Of a stretch of DNA of 64,000 nucleotides, positions 33,901 to 42,056 are shown in pieces. The stretch is taken from NCBI GenBank assembly GCA_944390015.1, contig CALXOL010000001.1, forward strand, positions 164,108 through 228,107, in the 5' to 3' direction. The stretch is from an uncultured Spirochaetaceae bacterium. GTDB lineage: Bacteria; Spirochaetota; Spirochaetia; Sphaerochaetales; Sphaerochaetaceae. The notes below the pieces were generated by a model that made no database searches, had not been told where the DNA came from, and saw nothing but the letters and a program-made list of their open reading frames with translations. Numbering within the stretch: the stretch's first letter is position 1; each line of letters starts with the position of its first letter. Position numbers and translations under genes: made by a program.

Positions 33901-34508
33901 TCGGATACGGTGGTGTAGACCATGTTGTTGCTTCCGGCAAGAACGTTACTATCCTCGTTCTCGATACAGAGGTTTACTCCAACACAGGTGGACAGGCATC
34001 CAAGTCAACACCTATCGCAGCAGTTGCTAAGTTCGCAAATGCCGGTAAGCAGGTTGGAAAGAAGAACATGGGATTCATGTGCATGAGCTATGGCCATGTA
34101 TATGTAGCATCCTGTGCTCTCGGCTACAACAGACAGCAGGCTCAGAAGTGCCTCCAGGAAGCTGTAGCTTACAAGGGACCATCAATCGTATTCTGCTATG
34201 CTCCTTGTATCAACCATGGTATCAACATGAGATACTCTCAGGTTGAGGCAAAGAAGGCTGTTGAAGCTGGATACTGGCCACTCTACCGCTTCAATCCTAA
34301 CGGAGAGGAAGGAAAGAAGTTTACTTGGGAGACCAAGCCTGCAACAGCAGATTACGAGGAATTCATCAAGGGAGAAGTCAGGTACTCATCCCTTTACAAG
34401 ACGAACCCAGAGCATGCTGACGAGCTCTTTGCTAAGGCAGCTGTCGATGCTAAGGAACGCCTTGAGTTCTATCAGAGATGTGGAGAGGTTCTTGGAGAGA
34501 TTCTCTAA
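30969..34508 (+). CDS. nifJ: Pyruvate:ferredoxin (flavodoxin) oxidoreductase
   Basis: 1,179 residues, homodimeric type with all domains on one chain. It oxidises pyruvate to acetyl-CoA and CO2 and reduces ferredoxin, the central step of anaerobic fermentation. The N-terminal domain has AIYPITPSSPMGEY. The two [4Fe-4S] motifs are CIQCNQCVQSCP and CQGCGVCIEACP. The proximal cluster cysteines are in GACAGCGETPYV and ATGCSSIYSG, and the thiamine site is GGDGWAYDIGYGG ... EVYSNTGGQ. Codon use is sharply different from neighbours (AAG, CTC and CTT and AAC strongly preferred), as expected of a very highly expressed gene. It has its own hairpin leader and a strong terminator, so it is monocistronic. 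Confidence 0.98.
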   Translation: MADKKMVTIDGNTAAAHIAYAFSEVAAIYPITPSSPMGEYAEQWSSTGRENLWGKKVDIMEMQSEAGAAGAVHGALAAGALTTTFTASQGLLLMIPNMYKIAGEMIPTVFHVSARSLAAQSLSIFGDHSDVMACRNTGFAMTCASSIQETMDIALVAHLATLEAEVPFLNFFDGFRTSHEIQKVEEISYDDIRTLVDEKYIERFRSRAQRPEKPMTKVASQNEDVYFQGRETVNKYMDAVPSIVQKYMDKVAALTGRQYHLFDYVGAPDATDIVIVMGSAADTFEWVVDYLNANGKKVGLIKVRLYRPFSAKDFVACIPATAKRVAVMDRTKEPGAVGEPLYEDVVSALTLEGRTGLKVIGGRYGLSSKDFTPTHAKSVFDFLERDDAWHGFTVGINDDVTHLSIPVCDKIDVTPKGVVSCMFWGLGSDGTVGANKNSIKIIGDNTDMNAQAYFAYDSKKSGGITISHLRFGKENLDMPWLVDHADFVACHNPAYIGRYDMLSALKDGGVFLLNSQIPSDEVFEHLTRDMQEQIINKHIHFYNIDALDIARSVGLGSRINTVMQAAFFKIANVLPEAEAIDLIKKYIKKTFLKKGEDVVNKNWAAVDAASAALVEVKVPEKITKSYEPKKLIPEDADAFAKNVIERSMHLEGNDIPVSQMSYDGKLPTGTAKLEKRGVAAYVPHWDSTKCIQCNQCVQSCPHAAIRAKQILPADLANAPATFHTIKSNTKNDKELQFKIQVYPEDCQGCGVCIEACPAKEKALSFSPLTVEREAGETANAEFFEALTYDNLDGLNMSTVKGLQFKQPLFEFSGACAGCGETPYVKMLSQICGERAVIANATGCSSIYSGTFPTIPYTKRADGRGPAWGNSLFEDNAEYGLGMRLAIDSNRNLLKLKIDELFAAGCSAELKSAIEKCLSLWDDDTEASITAQKEVQKVLASEKETDANKAALSKIKELQDYFSDKDVLIIGGDGWAYDIGYGGVDHVVASGKNVTILVLDTEVYSNTGGQASKSTPIAAVAKFANAGKQVGKKNMGFMCMSYGHVYVASCALGYNRQQAQKCLQEAVAYKGPSIVFCYAPCINHGINMRYSQVEAKKAVEAGYWPLYRFNPNGEEGKKFTWETKPATADYEEFIKGEVRYSSLYKTNPEHADELFAKAAVDAKERLEFYQRCGEVLGEIL

Positions 34509-34532
34509 GGTTAAACCTTACACGGATCAGAG

Positions 34533-34563
34533 ACGGAGGGTCGAAAAGCCCTCCGTTTTTTTT
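34533..34563 (+). terminator. Terminator of nifJ
   Basis: ACGGAGGG (34533-34540), loop TCGAAAAG, CCCTCCGT (34549-34556), then a run of T. Confidence 0.92.
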
Positions 34564-34634
34564 GTTCAAACATTTGTTTGCTTATTTTTTCTTAAAAATA
34601 GTACACTTAAGAAAAGGTTGAAACGGAGGATGAT

Positions 34635-35603
34635 ATGATAGATGTTCTTGCCGTAGGTGAGATCCTGATAGATTTCACACAAAATGGCCTAAGTGGCCAA
34701 GGAAATAAGATGTTTGAAGCCAACCCGGGTGGGGCTCCTGCGAACGTACTTGCTGCTCTCAATAAATATGGAAAGAGATGTGCTCTTGTTGCCAAAGTCG
34801 GAGATGATGGTTTTGGCAGGACTCTTCTCTCCGCTCTTGAAGCATCTGGCATCGATTCATCCTTTGTCGCTGTTGATGGAAATGCGCTTACAACTCTTGC
34901 TTTTGTTCAGACATTTGAAGGAGGAGAGAGGGAGTTCTCATTCTACCGGGACAGGACAGCAGATGTCATGCTCAGCAATGAGGACATTCCTCTTGAAGCA
35001 CTTAAGGAGAGTAAAATCATACATTTCGGATCTGTATCCTTAAGCTCTGAACCGGCAAGAAGCGCAGTCCACTATATGATTGAAAAAGCCTTCAGAATGG
35101 GGAAATTCATCTCTTTTGATCCTAATTACAGACCATTCTTATGGTCTGATTCCGAAGAGGCCAGGACTGAGGTATTATGGGGAATTTCTAAATCCACGCT
35201 TTTAAAAATCGCAGATAATGAGATTGAGTGGCTTCTCGGTACTAAGGATTACGAGGAGGGAGCAAGAAGGCTGTTAAACGAAAATGCCAGCCTAAAAGGG
35301 GTTGCAGTCACACTTGGAGGGGATGGGAGCTTCCTGATGACAAGGGAGGAGACGGTATTTGCTCCTACATTCAATGAGATTGAACCTGTTGAAAAGACAG
35401 GAGCAGGGGACACCTTCTTTGGAACTTTCCTACTCTCTGTGCTTGAGAATGAACTCTCCATTCCTTGCGGAAAGGATGCTTTCTATGCCCTTAGGAGGGC
35501 AAATGCAGCGGCAACTCTTATCACAACCAAGAAAGGAGCTCTTAAAGTAATGCCTGAGAGAGAGGATGTGGAGAATCTCATGAAAAATTACCCTTTGCCC
35601 TAA
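34635..35603 (+). CDS. PfkB-family sugar kinase, probably fructokinase
   Basis: 322 residues. AVGEILIDFTQNG opens the fold, GGAPANVLAALNKYG (about 32-46) is the PfkB signature 1, and TGAGDTFFGTF (about 255-265) is signature 2 with the catalytic aspartate. Fructokinases of the ScrK type share this exact pattern; ribokinase-like alternatives cannot be excluded. GGAGG is placed well before the ATG. It lies between the nifJ terminator and a convergent WYL regulator, with no sugar transporter beside it. Confidence 0.87.
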   Translation: MIDVLAVGEILIDFTQNGLSGQGNKMFEANPGGAPANVLAALNKYGKRCALVAKVGDDGFGRTLLSALEASGIDSSFVAVDGNALTTLAFVQTFEGGEREFSFYRDRTADVMLSNEDIPLEALKESKIIHFGSVSLSSEPARSAVHYMIEKAFRMGKFISFDPNYRPFLWSDSEEARTEVLWGISKSTLLKIADNEIEWLLGTKDYEEGARRLLNENASLKGVAVTLGGDGSFLMTREETVFAPTFNEIEPVEKTGAGDTFFGTFLLSVLENELSIPCGKDAFYALRRANAAATLITTKKGALKVMPEREDVENLMKNYPLP

Positions 35604-35806
35604 AAAAATAAAACCTTTAAAAGAGCTACCTGAATTAAATATGTTATAAATAATTTTTGGTAGCTCAGCAAAGGGGGTGTAACCGAATATCCGGCTACAG
35701 ACTCAGGATAACAGTAATTTGAATATTTTACAAATAAAATATAAAAATTCTTTTCCTGTAATTATTTATAAGTAAATTCAAGTAATTATAAAAAAGACCA
35801 CCACAT
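35604..35806. other. Convergent intergenic region with an inverted repeat
   Basis: AT-rich and without a gene. GAGCTACC (35623-35630) and GGTAGCTC (35659-35666) are perfect 8-bp arms around a 28-base AT loop, and may end transcription from both sides. The right arm reads GGTAGCTCAGC, like a tRNA D-arm, but no tRNA can be folded from what follows. Confidence 0.4.
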
Positions 35807-36763
35807 CTAGCGCTTATAGATGCTGAGTATATCCTCCAGATAGCTTATAAGCCGTCTTTTATAGTTCTCCGGGCTTATTATCTCAACGCTCGTTCCACTC
35901 TGTATTATCCTGAGCATCAGCTCTATTGAGTTCTCCGCATCAAAAGAAGCTATTAATTCACCTTTTTCATTTTTTCTCAGCTCTGGTTTTCCATGGATTA
36001 TGGTGGAGAAACTGTTTAGTGCAGATTTCTCTCTTAAGCGTAGTGTTAGAGGAATCATGTCGATAGCATCATACTGCGTCTGTTTTTCTTTCTGTTTAAA
36101 TGGTTTGAGATTGTCAGGAATGGTGTATGTCTCATCAAGCATCACGGCATCGGTCATGCTTGCGATGTCGAGCGTCACTATGTCCATCGTATGCCTGAGA
36201 CGGCCTGTTACCGTAATTGGCTTTCTTCCTTCTTTCTCATCTTTGAATCCGATGAAGTAAGGAGCGATCTCTATCTCTTCCGTTCCGCTTGTAATACGGG
36301 CTATGTGTCCACTAATCCAACAATCGATAAGTACTTCAAGTATCTTATTAAAAACCATCGATTGCCCACGGTTATTCTTTACTCCCTCATCTATCTTATC
36401 TGCAAGTTCAAAAATATTCGCACTTACTTTTGGGGCATAAGAACGCATGTTCATCGCTATCTTTCTCAGTCCTGAGGCAAGATGGGGGTTTTGAACCTCG
36501 ATGTTGGATGCTAGCAGCTCTGCGCTCATATTGAATGCCAGAGACTCATATACGCTGAGCATCTCCGGGCCGTCTTCCTCTTTCGCCCTTATCTTGATTA
36601 AATTATTCTCTTCATATATGTCTATCTTCTCAGATAGATCCTCAACGTATCTTGAGATTGTGGAGCGGTGCACGCCAAGACGCCTTGCAATCTCTGCTCT
36701 CCTCATCCCCTCTGGATGGCTTCTAAGTAACAGTTCCAGTTGTGCGACTCTTTCTCCTTTCAT
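35807..36763 (-). CDS. WYL-domain transcriptional regulator
   Basis: 318 residues. The N-terminus MKGERVAQLELLLRSHPEGM continues into RRAEIARRLGVHRSTISRYVEDL, a DeoR/HTH_11-type helix-turn-helix (about 20-43). The C-terminal two thirds match WYL regulators: a first domain ending near YKQKEKQTQYDAIDMIPLTL and a final WCX-like strand set (ASFDAENSIELMLRIIQSG, EIISPENYKRRLISYLEDIL). Such proteins sense nucleotides or single-stranded DNA in some cases; the ligand here is unknown. It diverges from the DUF1232 gene with a gap of about 100 bases. Confidence 0.85.
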   Translation of the reverse strand: MKGERVAQLELLLRSHPEGMRRAEIARRLGVHRSTISRYVEDLSEKIDIYEENNLIKIRAKEEDGPEMLSVYESLAFNMSAELLASNIEVQNPHLASGLRKIAMNMRSYAPKVSANIFELADKIDEGVKNNRGQSMVFNKILEVLIDCWISGHIARITSGTEEIEIAPYFIGFKDEKEGRKPITVTGRLRHTMDIVTLDIASMTDAVMLDETYTIPDNLKPFKQKEKQTQYDAIDMIPLTLRLREKSALNSFSTIIHGKPELRKNEKGELIASFDAENSIELMLRIIQSGTSVEIISPENYKRRLISYLEDILSIYKR

Positions 36764-36867
36764 ACTCCGCTCCTTTTTTTAAGGATAACAGAAAAAAAGA
36801 GTCTTATGTGAAATTTGTTGCGTAATGTTGCTTTTATTAACAAGGAATTAGGATACATAATAGTAGT

Positions 36868-37815
36868 ATGGAAAGAAATGGAGATCTCAGTGACAGACAG
36901 AAGAGCAGGATACTCTCTTTCATGGAGAAGATTGGTTCCTCTTTCAAAACATCCGATGTTGATAGGGTTGAAAATAATCTTGATAGCATGAACAAAGGGC
37001 CTGTCTCTTCCATCTGGGATAAGGTTGAGTTTCTATGGAATAGGTTCCGCACGGAATCCACTCCTGCAGAGAAGGCTCTTATAATAGGAGCTCTTTTATA
37101 TCTTATCATGCCTCTCGATATCCTCCCTGATGTTCTTCCCGGTCTTGGTCTTATAGACGATGTTTTTGCGATCCTCTTCGTCTTCAATAAAATAACGGGG
37201 ATCGGGAAGGCTTCTTTGAATAATGCGGGAAAGAGAATTATGGAGCGCATCATAGATCCTCTTATTGAGAGGGAGGTAACGCACTATATGGAAGGCATGC
37301 ATTACAGGAGAATCATATCTTCCATGATTAATCTCGTTATATATGTTGCCGCCATACTTCTTGCTGTCTTTCCCGTATTCGGTACTCTTTTAAGCAGCAT
37401 CCTGGCATCCCTACTACTTACCTTTGCCATGGGCTATGCAGTATATAGATTCATACGCCTTATGAGAGGAAAGTACGCCATACCACTTATCAAGGATGTA
37501 CTAAAGGAGAAGAGCGTCAAGAAGGGGCTTTCTTCGTTTATAAGAGGGCTGGATCCGAGAATAGTGAAGATTGAGAAGTTCTCTGATAAGTTCTTCCGTT
37601 TGCTGGGAGAGAAGGGGAATGAGAAGACGCTTGAGCGGTTCATAGACCATGCGTACGCTCTTTTAAAAAAGGATATTGCGCGTTTCATCCTTGTTGAGGT
37701 CCTGATTCTTGCCTTCTTTTTCATCGTGCGTTTCCTTCTGATGCATGAGATATCGGGCCTCTCTTTCTTCAAGATAGTCTTCTATCCTTTCTTTCTCCTC
37801 TCTGATAGCATCTGA
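36868..37815 (+). CDS. DUF1232 (YkvA-like) membrane protein
   Basis: 315 residues. AEKALIIGALLYLIMPLDIL followed by PDVLPGLGLIDDVFAILFVF (about 71-110) is the DUF1232/YkvA domain. After a charged region, two hydrophobic hairpins (about 155-195) and a third stretch near 275-300 indicate a membrane protein. The function of DUF1232 is unknown. It is followed 46 bases later by slyX in the same direction. Confidence 0.8.
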   Translation: MERNGDLSDRQKSRILSFMEKIGSSFKTSDVDRVENNLDSMNKGPVSSIWDKVEFLWNRFRTESTPAEKALIIGALLYLIMPLDILPDVLPGLGLIDDVFAILFVFNKITGIGKASLNNAGKRIMERIIDPLIEREVTHYMEGMHYRRIISSMINLVIYVAAILLAVFPVFGTLLSSILASLLLTFAMGYAVYRFIRLMRGKYAIPLIKDVLKEKSVKKGLSSFIRGLDPRIVKIEKFSDKFFRLLGEKGNEKTLERFIDHAYALLKKDIARFILVEVLILAFFFIVRFLLMHEISGLSFFKIVFYPFFLLSDSI

Positions 37816-37861
37816 TGTTCTCTTCTTGCTTTTTCTCCTATGTTTATCAGATAATCATCGT

Positions 37862-38062
37862 ATGCAGGAAGAATTGGATAATCTCGAGATAAAGGTCAGT
37901 TATTTAGAGCTTAAGTTTGATGAACTCAATCAGGTGATAATAGAGCAGGATAGGGCTATTTCAAAGATGAAAGCCCAGATAGAAGCTTTGGAGAAGAAGG
38001 TCGTTGATCTGGAAGAGGAAAGCGGTCAGGACAGACCTAATAGAAGACCTCCTCATTATTAA
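37862..38062 (+). CDS. slyX: SlyX-like coiled-coil protein
   Basis: 66 residues from ATG at 37862 (MQEELDNLEIKVSYLELKFD); the frame could extend 12 codons upstream without support. Almost the whole protein is a heptad coiled coil (LDNLEIKVSYLELKF, ISKMKAQIEALEKKVVDLEE). It ends in RRPPHY, the diagnostic tail of SlyX. Its biochemical role is unclear in any organism. Confidence 0.85.
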   Translation: MQEELDNLEIKVSYLELKFDELNQVIIEQDRAISKMKAQIEALEKKVVDLEEESGQDRPNRRPPHY

Positions 38063-38068
38063 GCAGAA

Positions 38069-38090
38069 AAGGAGGATTTCTCCTCCTTTG
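38069..38090. terminator. Bidirectional terminator between slyX and the thioesterase gene
   Basis: AAGGAGGA (38069-38076), TTTC loop, TCCTCCTT (38081-38088), flanked by A-rich sequence on the left and TTG on the right. It lies between converging genes. The T-runs are short. Confidence 0.6.
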
Positions 38091-38091
38091 C

Positions 38092-38877
38092 TTACTCTTT
38101 TTTCGACCAGAATGAATTAGCTTCGAAAACGATCTTATCGTCAGATGTCTTCTTGATTCTGTGAATCAGTTTGAGCGTGTTTTCCGTCTTTTCCGTTATT
38201 GCGGTTTCGACTTGTACCTCCTCACCCTCGAAGGTCTGGCTTTCCCACTGTACATCTATGGCATCTATTTTATATGTAAGCAGGATATCATCAGGAATTG
38301 ATTCGCAGCACCATCTGGTATAGACAACGTTGTTAACATGCTTATTCAGATCTATATCGAAATAGTTCGGACAGAATGTCCTCTCTTTTAATATTTCAAT
38401 CTTCTCAGCATCCTCATATTTCTGTATCTTCCCTATATCAGGATTCTGGAATTTATCCTCATATTTTATATTGAACCGCTCCTCAACCATTTTCGCTGGT
38501 ATCGGTCTTTTCCTTACGAGATCCATCAAGACCCAGTGTGTCATGGCATTCATCACAGGCTCTCCCTTCTCATCCCTTGCCATTACCACACGTGGGCAAA
38601 AAAGCTTATAACCTTTCTGCGGGAATGTCTCGAATGTAAGTCTTTCCCTCCATTTCGGTATTCTTTTGAACTCCATTCTGGTTCTTACAATGACCCATGT
38701 TCTCTGTTCCGCCTTGCTCATCTCTGAAATGCCCATTCCAAAGAGCGTGGCATGTTCTCCAGCCACTTCCTGGCTGGAAGAGAAGAAGAATGGTATTGTC
38801 GCATCGTAGAATCTATCGGTATCAGAAGCTCTTACCGCAATATCCTCAATTCCAATATTCTCTTCTGTAAGTCTCAT
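38092..38877 (-). CDS. Acyl-ACP thioesterase
   Basis: 261 residues, double hot-dog fold of the FatA/FatB type, releasing free fatty acids from acyl carrier protein. The catalytic loop is DIDLNKHVNNVVYTRW (about residues 172-187), with the asparagine and histidine of the family. The first hot-dog contains VRASDTDRFYDATIP and WVIVRTRMEFKRIPKW, the second TFEGEEVQVETAI. It starts four bases inside the end of rsmD (ATGA), so it is translationally coupled to the rsmD-recG-dnaE gene cluster upstream. Confidence 0.9.
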   Translation of the reverse strand: MRLTEENIGIEDIAVRASDTDRFYDATIPFFFSSSQEVAGEHATLFGMGISEMSKAEQRTWVIVRTRMEFKRIPKWRERLTFETFPQKGYKLFCPRVVMARDEKGEPVMNAMTHWVLMDLVRKRPIPAKMVEERFNIKYEDKFQNPDIGKIQKYEDAEKIEILKERTFCPNYFDIDLNKHVNNVVYTRWCCESIPDDILLTYKIDAIDVQWESQTFEGEEVQVETAITEKTENTLKLIHRIKKTSDDKIVFEANSFWSKKE

Positions 38878-39419
38878 GTTTTCTCCTTGTCTGCTCTATA
38901 TATTCTCACTATCGAGCGTCCATATTTCCTTTCTTCTATGAATGTCCATCCCTCTATGTCTGTCCAGAGGGCGCGCTCCTCCTCGGGGTAGTGCATCATG
39001 AAAAGTCCTCCGCTTTTCAATAGCTTTTTTTCTGCAATTCTTTTTGCAAGCTCAACCTTCTTCTCCATGTTGAAAGGAGGATCTGCGTAAATCATGGAAT
39101 AGCGCATAGGTGCCATATCGATGAAGCGGTTGACATCCATCATGAAGAGTTTTTTATCCTCTTCAACGAAAGAGAGGTTTTTTTCAATCGTCTCTTTTTT
39201 TCCTTTGTCCATCTCTACGAGGTGTATGGGATCTGCACCCCTGCTTGCCGCCTCAATCGCAACACATCCGCTTCCAGAGAATAGATCTAGAAAGCTCTCA
39301 CCATCCAGCGGTCCAAGATGTGCGAACAGTGATTCCCTCATTCTGTCCATTGCCGGTCTGATTATCCCTTTCGGACAGATGATGTTTCTTCTTACGTATT
39401 TTCCACCTGTAATGCGCAT
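38874..39419 (-). CDS. rsmD: 16S rRNA (guanine966-N2)-methyltransferase
   Basis: 181 residues. MRITGGKYVRRNIICPKG and RPAMDRMRESLFAHL are the conserved opening. DLFSGSGCVAIEAASRGA (about 46-63) binds S-adenosylmethionine, and YADPPFN (about 110-116) is the catalytic DPPF/Y motif. It methylates G966 in helix 31 of 16S rRNA. Two bases separate it from recG upstream, and it overlaps the thioesterase downstream. Confidence 0.94.
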   Translation of the reverse strand: MRITGGKYVRRNIICPKGIIRPAMDRMRESLFAHLGPLDGESFLDLFSGSGCVAIEAASRGADPIHLVEMDKGKKETIEKNLSFVEEDKKLFMMDVNRFIDMAPMRYSMIYADPPFNMEKKVELAKRIAEKKLLKSGGLFMMHYPEEERALWTDIEGWTFIEERKYGRSIVRIYRADKEKT

Positions 39420-39421
39420 AA

Positions 39422-41443
39422 TTACAAAATATTCTCTTTGATGTGTTTTCTCAAGATGGCATTCTCTGCTTTTATCAGGCCTTTGTCCTCTTTTGAGACT
39501 TTTTCCGCCTCTTTTTTCGCAAGGGCAATCAGGTCTGTATCTTCAACCAAGGATGCGAACTTAAGTTTTAAAAATCCTGACTGTTTGAATCCAGATATCT
39601 CTCCAGGCCCTCTTATTGCAAGATCTCTTTCTGCGATTATGAAACCGTCGTTTGTCTGTTTCATGACACGCAGCCTCTCCTTTGCATCATCGGAAATCCC
39701 ATCGGAATATACGAGAAAGCAGTAAGAAGGCAGCGAGGATCTTCCAACCCTCCCTCTGAGCTGGTGAAGGGCGGCAAGTCCGAACCTGTCGGCATGCTCT
39801 ATTACGATGCACGTGGCATTAGGAATGTCTATGCCGACCTCTATTACGCTGGTAGATACGAGGTATGAGTATTCACCGTTTTTAAACCTGTTCAGAATAT
39901 CTATTTTCTCATCATCTTTAAGACGGGAATGGACCATTCCTGATTTATAGCCAGGATATATCTCCTTTAAATCCTCATACATCCTCTCAACTGCTTTAAT
40001 GCTTCCATCCTCGTCCTCTTCAATTCTTGGGTATACGAAATAAGCCTGATGCCCACGCTTGAATTCAACTTCTATCGCTTTGAACATGTCTTCTCTTTTT
40101 CTCTCAGATACGAGGTATGTTGTTATTGGAAGTCGTCCCGATGGTTTTGTTTTTATCAACGAGAGATCGAGATTTGAGAAGAACGTGAGTGCCAGACTCC
40201 TGGGAATTGGTGTGGCGGTCATGCTCAGAAGATTGGGATCTTTTGCTTTTCTCATAAGAGATCCCCTCTGCTCGACCCCAAAGCGATGCTGCTCGTCGAT
40301 GATTACGTATCTTAGGTTCTTGAATGTAACATCGTCAGTAAAAAGGGCGTGTGTGCCTATTGCAAGATCTACATCACCGGATGCAAGTGCTTTTAGAAGA
40401 AGTGTCCTTCCTTTTTGCGATATTGCTCCGGTTAAATAGCAGATTCTGATTCCAAGCGGCTGTAATAGTGAGGCTGCGTTTTCCGCATGCTGCTTGGCAA
40501 GCAGTTCAGTTGGGGCCATAAATGCAACCTGGGCACCTTTTGAAATCTCATGTAGGGCGCTTATCCAGGCAACCAGTGTTTTTCCCGATCCTACATCTCC
40601 TTCGAGTAATCTGTTCATCGGTGCACTTGAATCAAGATCTTTCCTGATTTCCGTCAATGCTCTCTCCTGATCTGCTGTGAGAGAGAATGGAAGGGATGCT
40701 ATCAGTCTTTTCTCCAATCCGGTTATGACTGGAGTTCCTTTTCTTACATAGTTCTTTTCCCTTGTCGTCTCAAGTTCCATGTAAAAGAGTTCTGTGAAGG
40801 CTAGAGTACGTCTCGCTTTTTTCACATCCTCAATCTCCTTAGGATGATGAAGGGTGTAAAAAGCCTGACTATGATGCATCAGGCCGTACTTCTCGTAAAG
40901 GGAGTAGGGTAGCTCATCCTGTATTGGAGATAGCGCAGAAAGTGCATAATCAACAGCGCTTCGCACTCCTTTCTGGCTAAGGTTTCCACTGAGTGGGTAG
41001 ACAGGAAGAATCCTTCCAAATCCCAGTTCCTCTGCCCTTGTTTTTATCTCAAAGGAACCAGCTCTGTAGATTCCTCTCATTTTGCTGACAGTTGCGCTGA
41101 TATAATACTCCGATCCTATATGCAGGCTCTTGTCCAGAAAGTCACGGTTGAAACAATAAAGTTCAAGGATGCTCCCATCATCATCATGAGCGAGAATTTT
41201 CAGTGTACGTCCACCTCTTTTTGATGGAATGTAGTCTTTTCTTTCTATCCGTATGCGACAGTAAACCGTAGCATCCATGGTGGATGAGGAGTTGAGCCTC
41301 CTTTCCTCTCTCCTGTCTTCATACGCTCTTGGAGAGAGCGATAAAAGATCCTTGAAAGTTGAGATTCCAAGATTCAGGAAGTCTGCTTTTGCGGCTTTCC
41401 CGACGCCTGGTATCATAAGGATGCTCTTATTTTCGTCCGTCAT
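39422..41443 (-). CDS. recG: ATP-dependent DNA helicase RecG
   Basis: 673 residues. The N-terminal wedge domain binds branched DNA (OB-fold region around TVYCRIRIERKDYIPSKRGG). Helicase motifs run in order: LLEGDVGSGKTLVAW (Walker A), FMAPTELLAKQH, VIIDEQHRFGVEQR (DEQH box), MTATPIPRSLA, then VSTSVIEVGIDIPNATCIV and HQLRGRVGRS. RecG remodels stalled replication forks. The next gene upstream, yggT, ends two bases before its start, so all five genes from dnaE to the thioesterase appear to be one transcript. Confidence 0.97.
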   Translation of the reverse strand: MTDENKSILMIPGVGKAAKADFLNLGISTFKDLLSLSPRAYEDRREERRLNSSSTMDATVYCRIRIERKDYIPSKRGGRTLKILAHDDDGSILELYCFNRDFLDKSLHIGSEYYISATVSKMRGIYRAGSFEIKTRAEELGFGRILPVYPLSGNLSQKGVRSAVDYALSALSPIQDELPYSLYEKYGLMHHSQAFYTLHHPKEIEDVKKARRTLAFTELFYMELETTREKNYVRKGTPVITGLEKRLIASLPFSLTADQERALTEIRKDLDSSAPMNRLLEGDVGSGKTLVAWISALHEISKGAQVAFMAPTELLAKQHAENAASLLQPLGIRICYLTGAISQKGRTLLLKALASGDVDLAIGTHALFTDDVTFKNLRYVIIDEQHRFGVEQRGSLMRKAKDPNLLSMTATPIPRSLALTFFSNLDLSLIKTKPSGRLPITTYLVSERKREDMFKAIEVEFKRGHQAYFVYPRIEEDEDGSIKAVERMYEDLKEIYPGYKSGMVHSRLKDDEKIDILNRFKNGEYSYLVSTSVIEVGIDIPNATCIVIEHADRFGLAALHQLRGRVGRSSLPSYCFLVYSDGISDDAKERLRVMKQTNDGFIIAERDLAIRGPGEISGFKQSGFLKLKFASLVEDTDLIALAKKEAEKVSKEDKGLIKAENAILRKHIKENIL

Positions 41444-41444
41444 T

Positions 41445-42035
41445 TCAGAATGGAATCCTTACGGCAAGATGTATGGCTATGTTGAATAGGTATCTTATGG
41501 CGAAATAAAGAACGATAAAAATGGCAAGAGTTATAAGATTAAGAGTGCTTTTCCTTACAAAGCGTGTCTTAAAGAATGTTCTTTGAACCCAATTGGTAAT
41601 TGGGTCTGTGAAGGTGCCCATTCTTTCCATTACCATGGAGAAATTAGAGCCATTCATGAATGAGGCGATTGTCTTCATCACAAGCAGGATGAATCCGAAT
41701 GTGAAGAAAATCGAGACTCCATAGCTCCAGAATGCGCTTATAAAGAGCTGCACAATCAAAGAAAGGGACATCATGCCATATGTTCCATAAATCTCAAAAA
41801 CGGATTGTACTACAGAGAGTACTCCTATTCCGATTATCGGGGAGAAATCCAGCATTCCCGCCCTGAAACGGCTGGAGCGGAATGTATTCAAGTACGGATC
41901 TACGATACAGGCCAGGTAATACGTGAATGAACCGGGCCTGGGAAATGGATTAATCCATGATGCCATGATCCTTATCCATATGACGAAGGAATATATGCTT
42001 AAAAGTCTTGCAATGAATAGTGCTATAGTAGCCAT
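41445..42035 (-). CDS. YggT-family membrane protein
   Basis: 196 residues with two YggT repeats: residues about 1-60 (IRIMASWINPFPRP ... VDPYLNTFRSSRF) and about 110-165 (FMNGSNFSMVMERMG ... TDPITNWVQRTFF). Four to five membrane helices are evident. The P-G-x ... DP-hydrophobic pattern is the family hallmark. Family members have been linked to osmotic stress and to thylakoid or envelope organisation; the role here is unknown. Confidence 0.85.
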   Translation of the reverse strand: MATIALFIARLLSIYSFVIWIRIMASWINPFPRPGSFTYYLACIVDPYLNTFRSSRFRAGMLDFSPIIGIGVLSVVQSVFEIYGTYGMMSLSLIVQLFISAFWSYGVSIFFTFGFILLVMKTIASFMNGSNFSMVMERMGTFTDPITNWVQRTFFKTRFVRKSTLNLITLAIFIVLYFAIRYLFNIAIHLAVRIPF

Positions 42036-42056
42036 AGAATCTCCAATAGAAAAAAG

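Noticed and set aside
31584..34638. Several long frames on both strands within and just past nifJ
   Set aside because: They are shadows caused by the strong codon bias of nifJ; none has a ribosome binding site or recognisable motif.
35659..35735. tRNA gene suggested by GGTAGCTCAGC
   Set aside because: No acceptor stem, anticodon arm or T-arm (GTTCGA-type) can be found at the right spacing.
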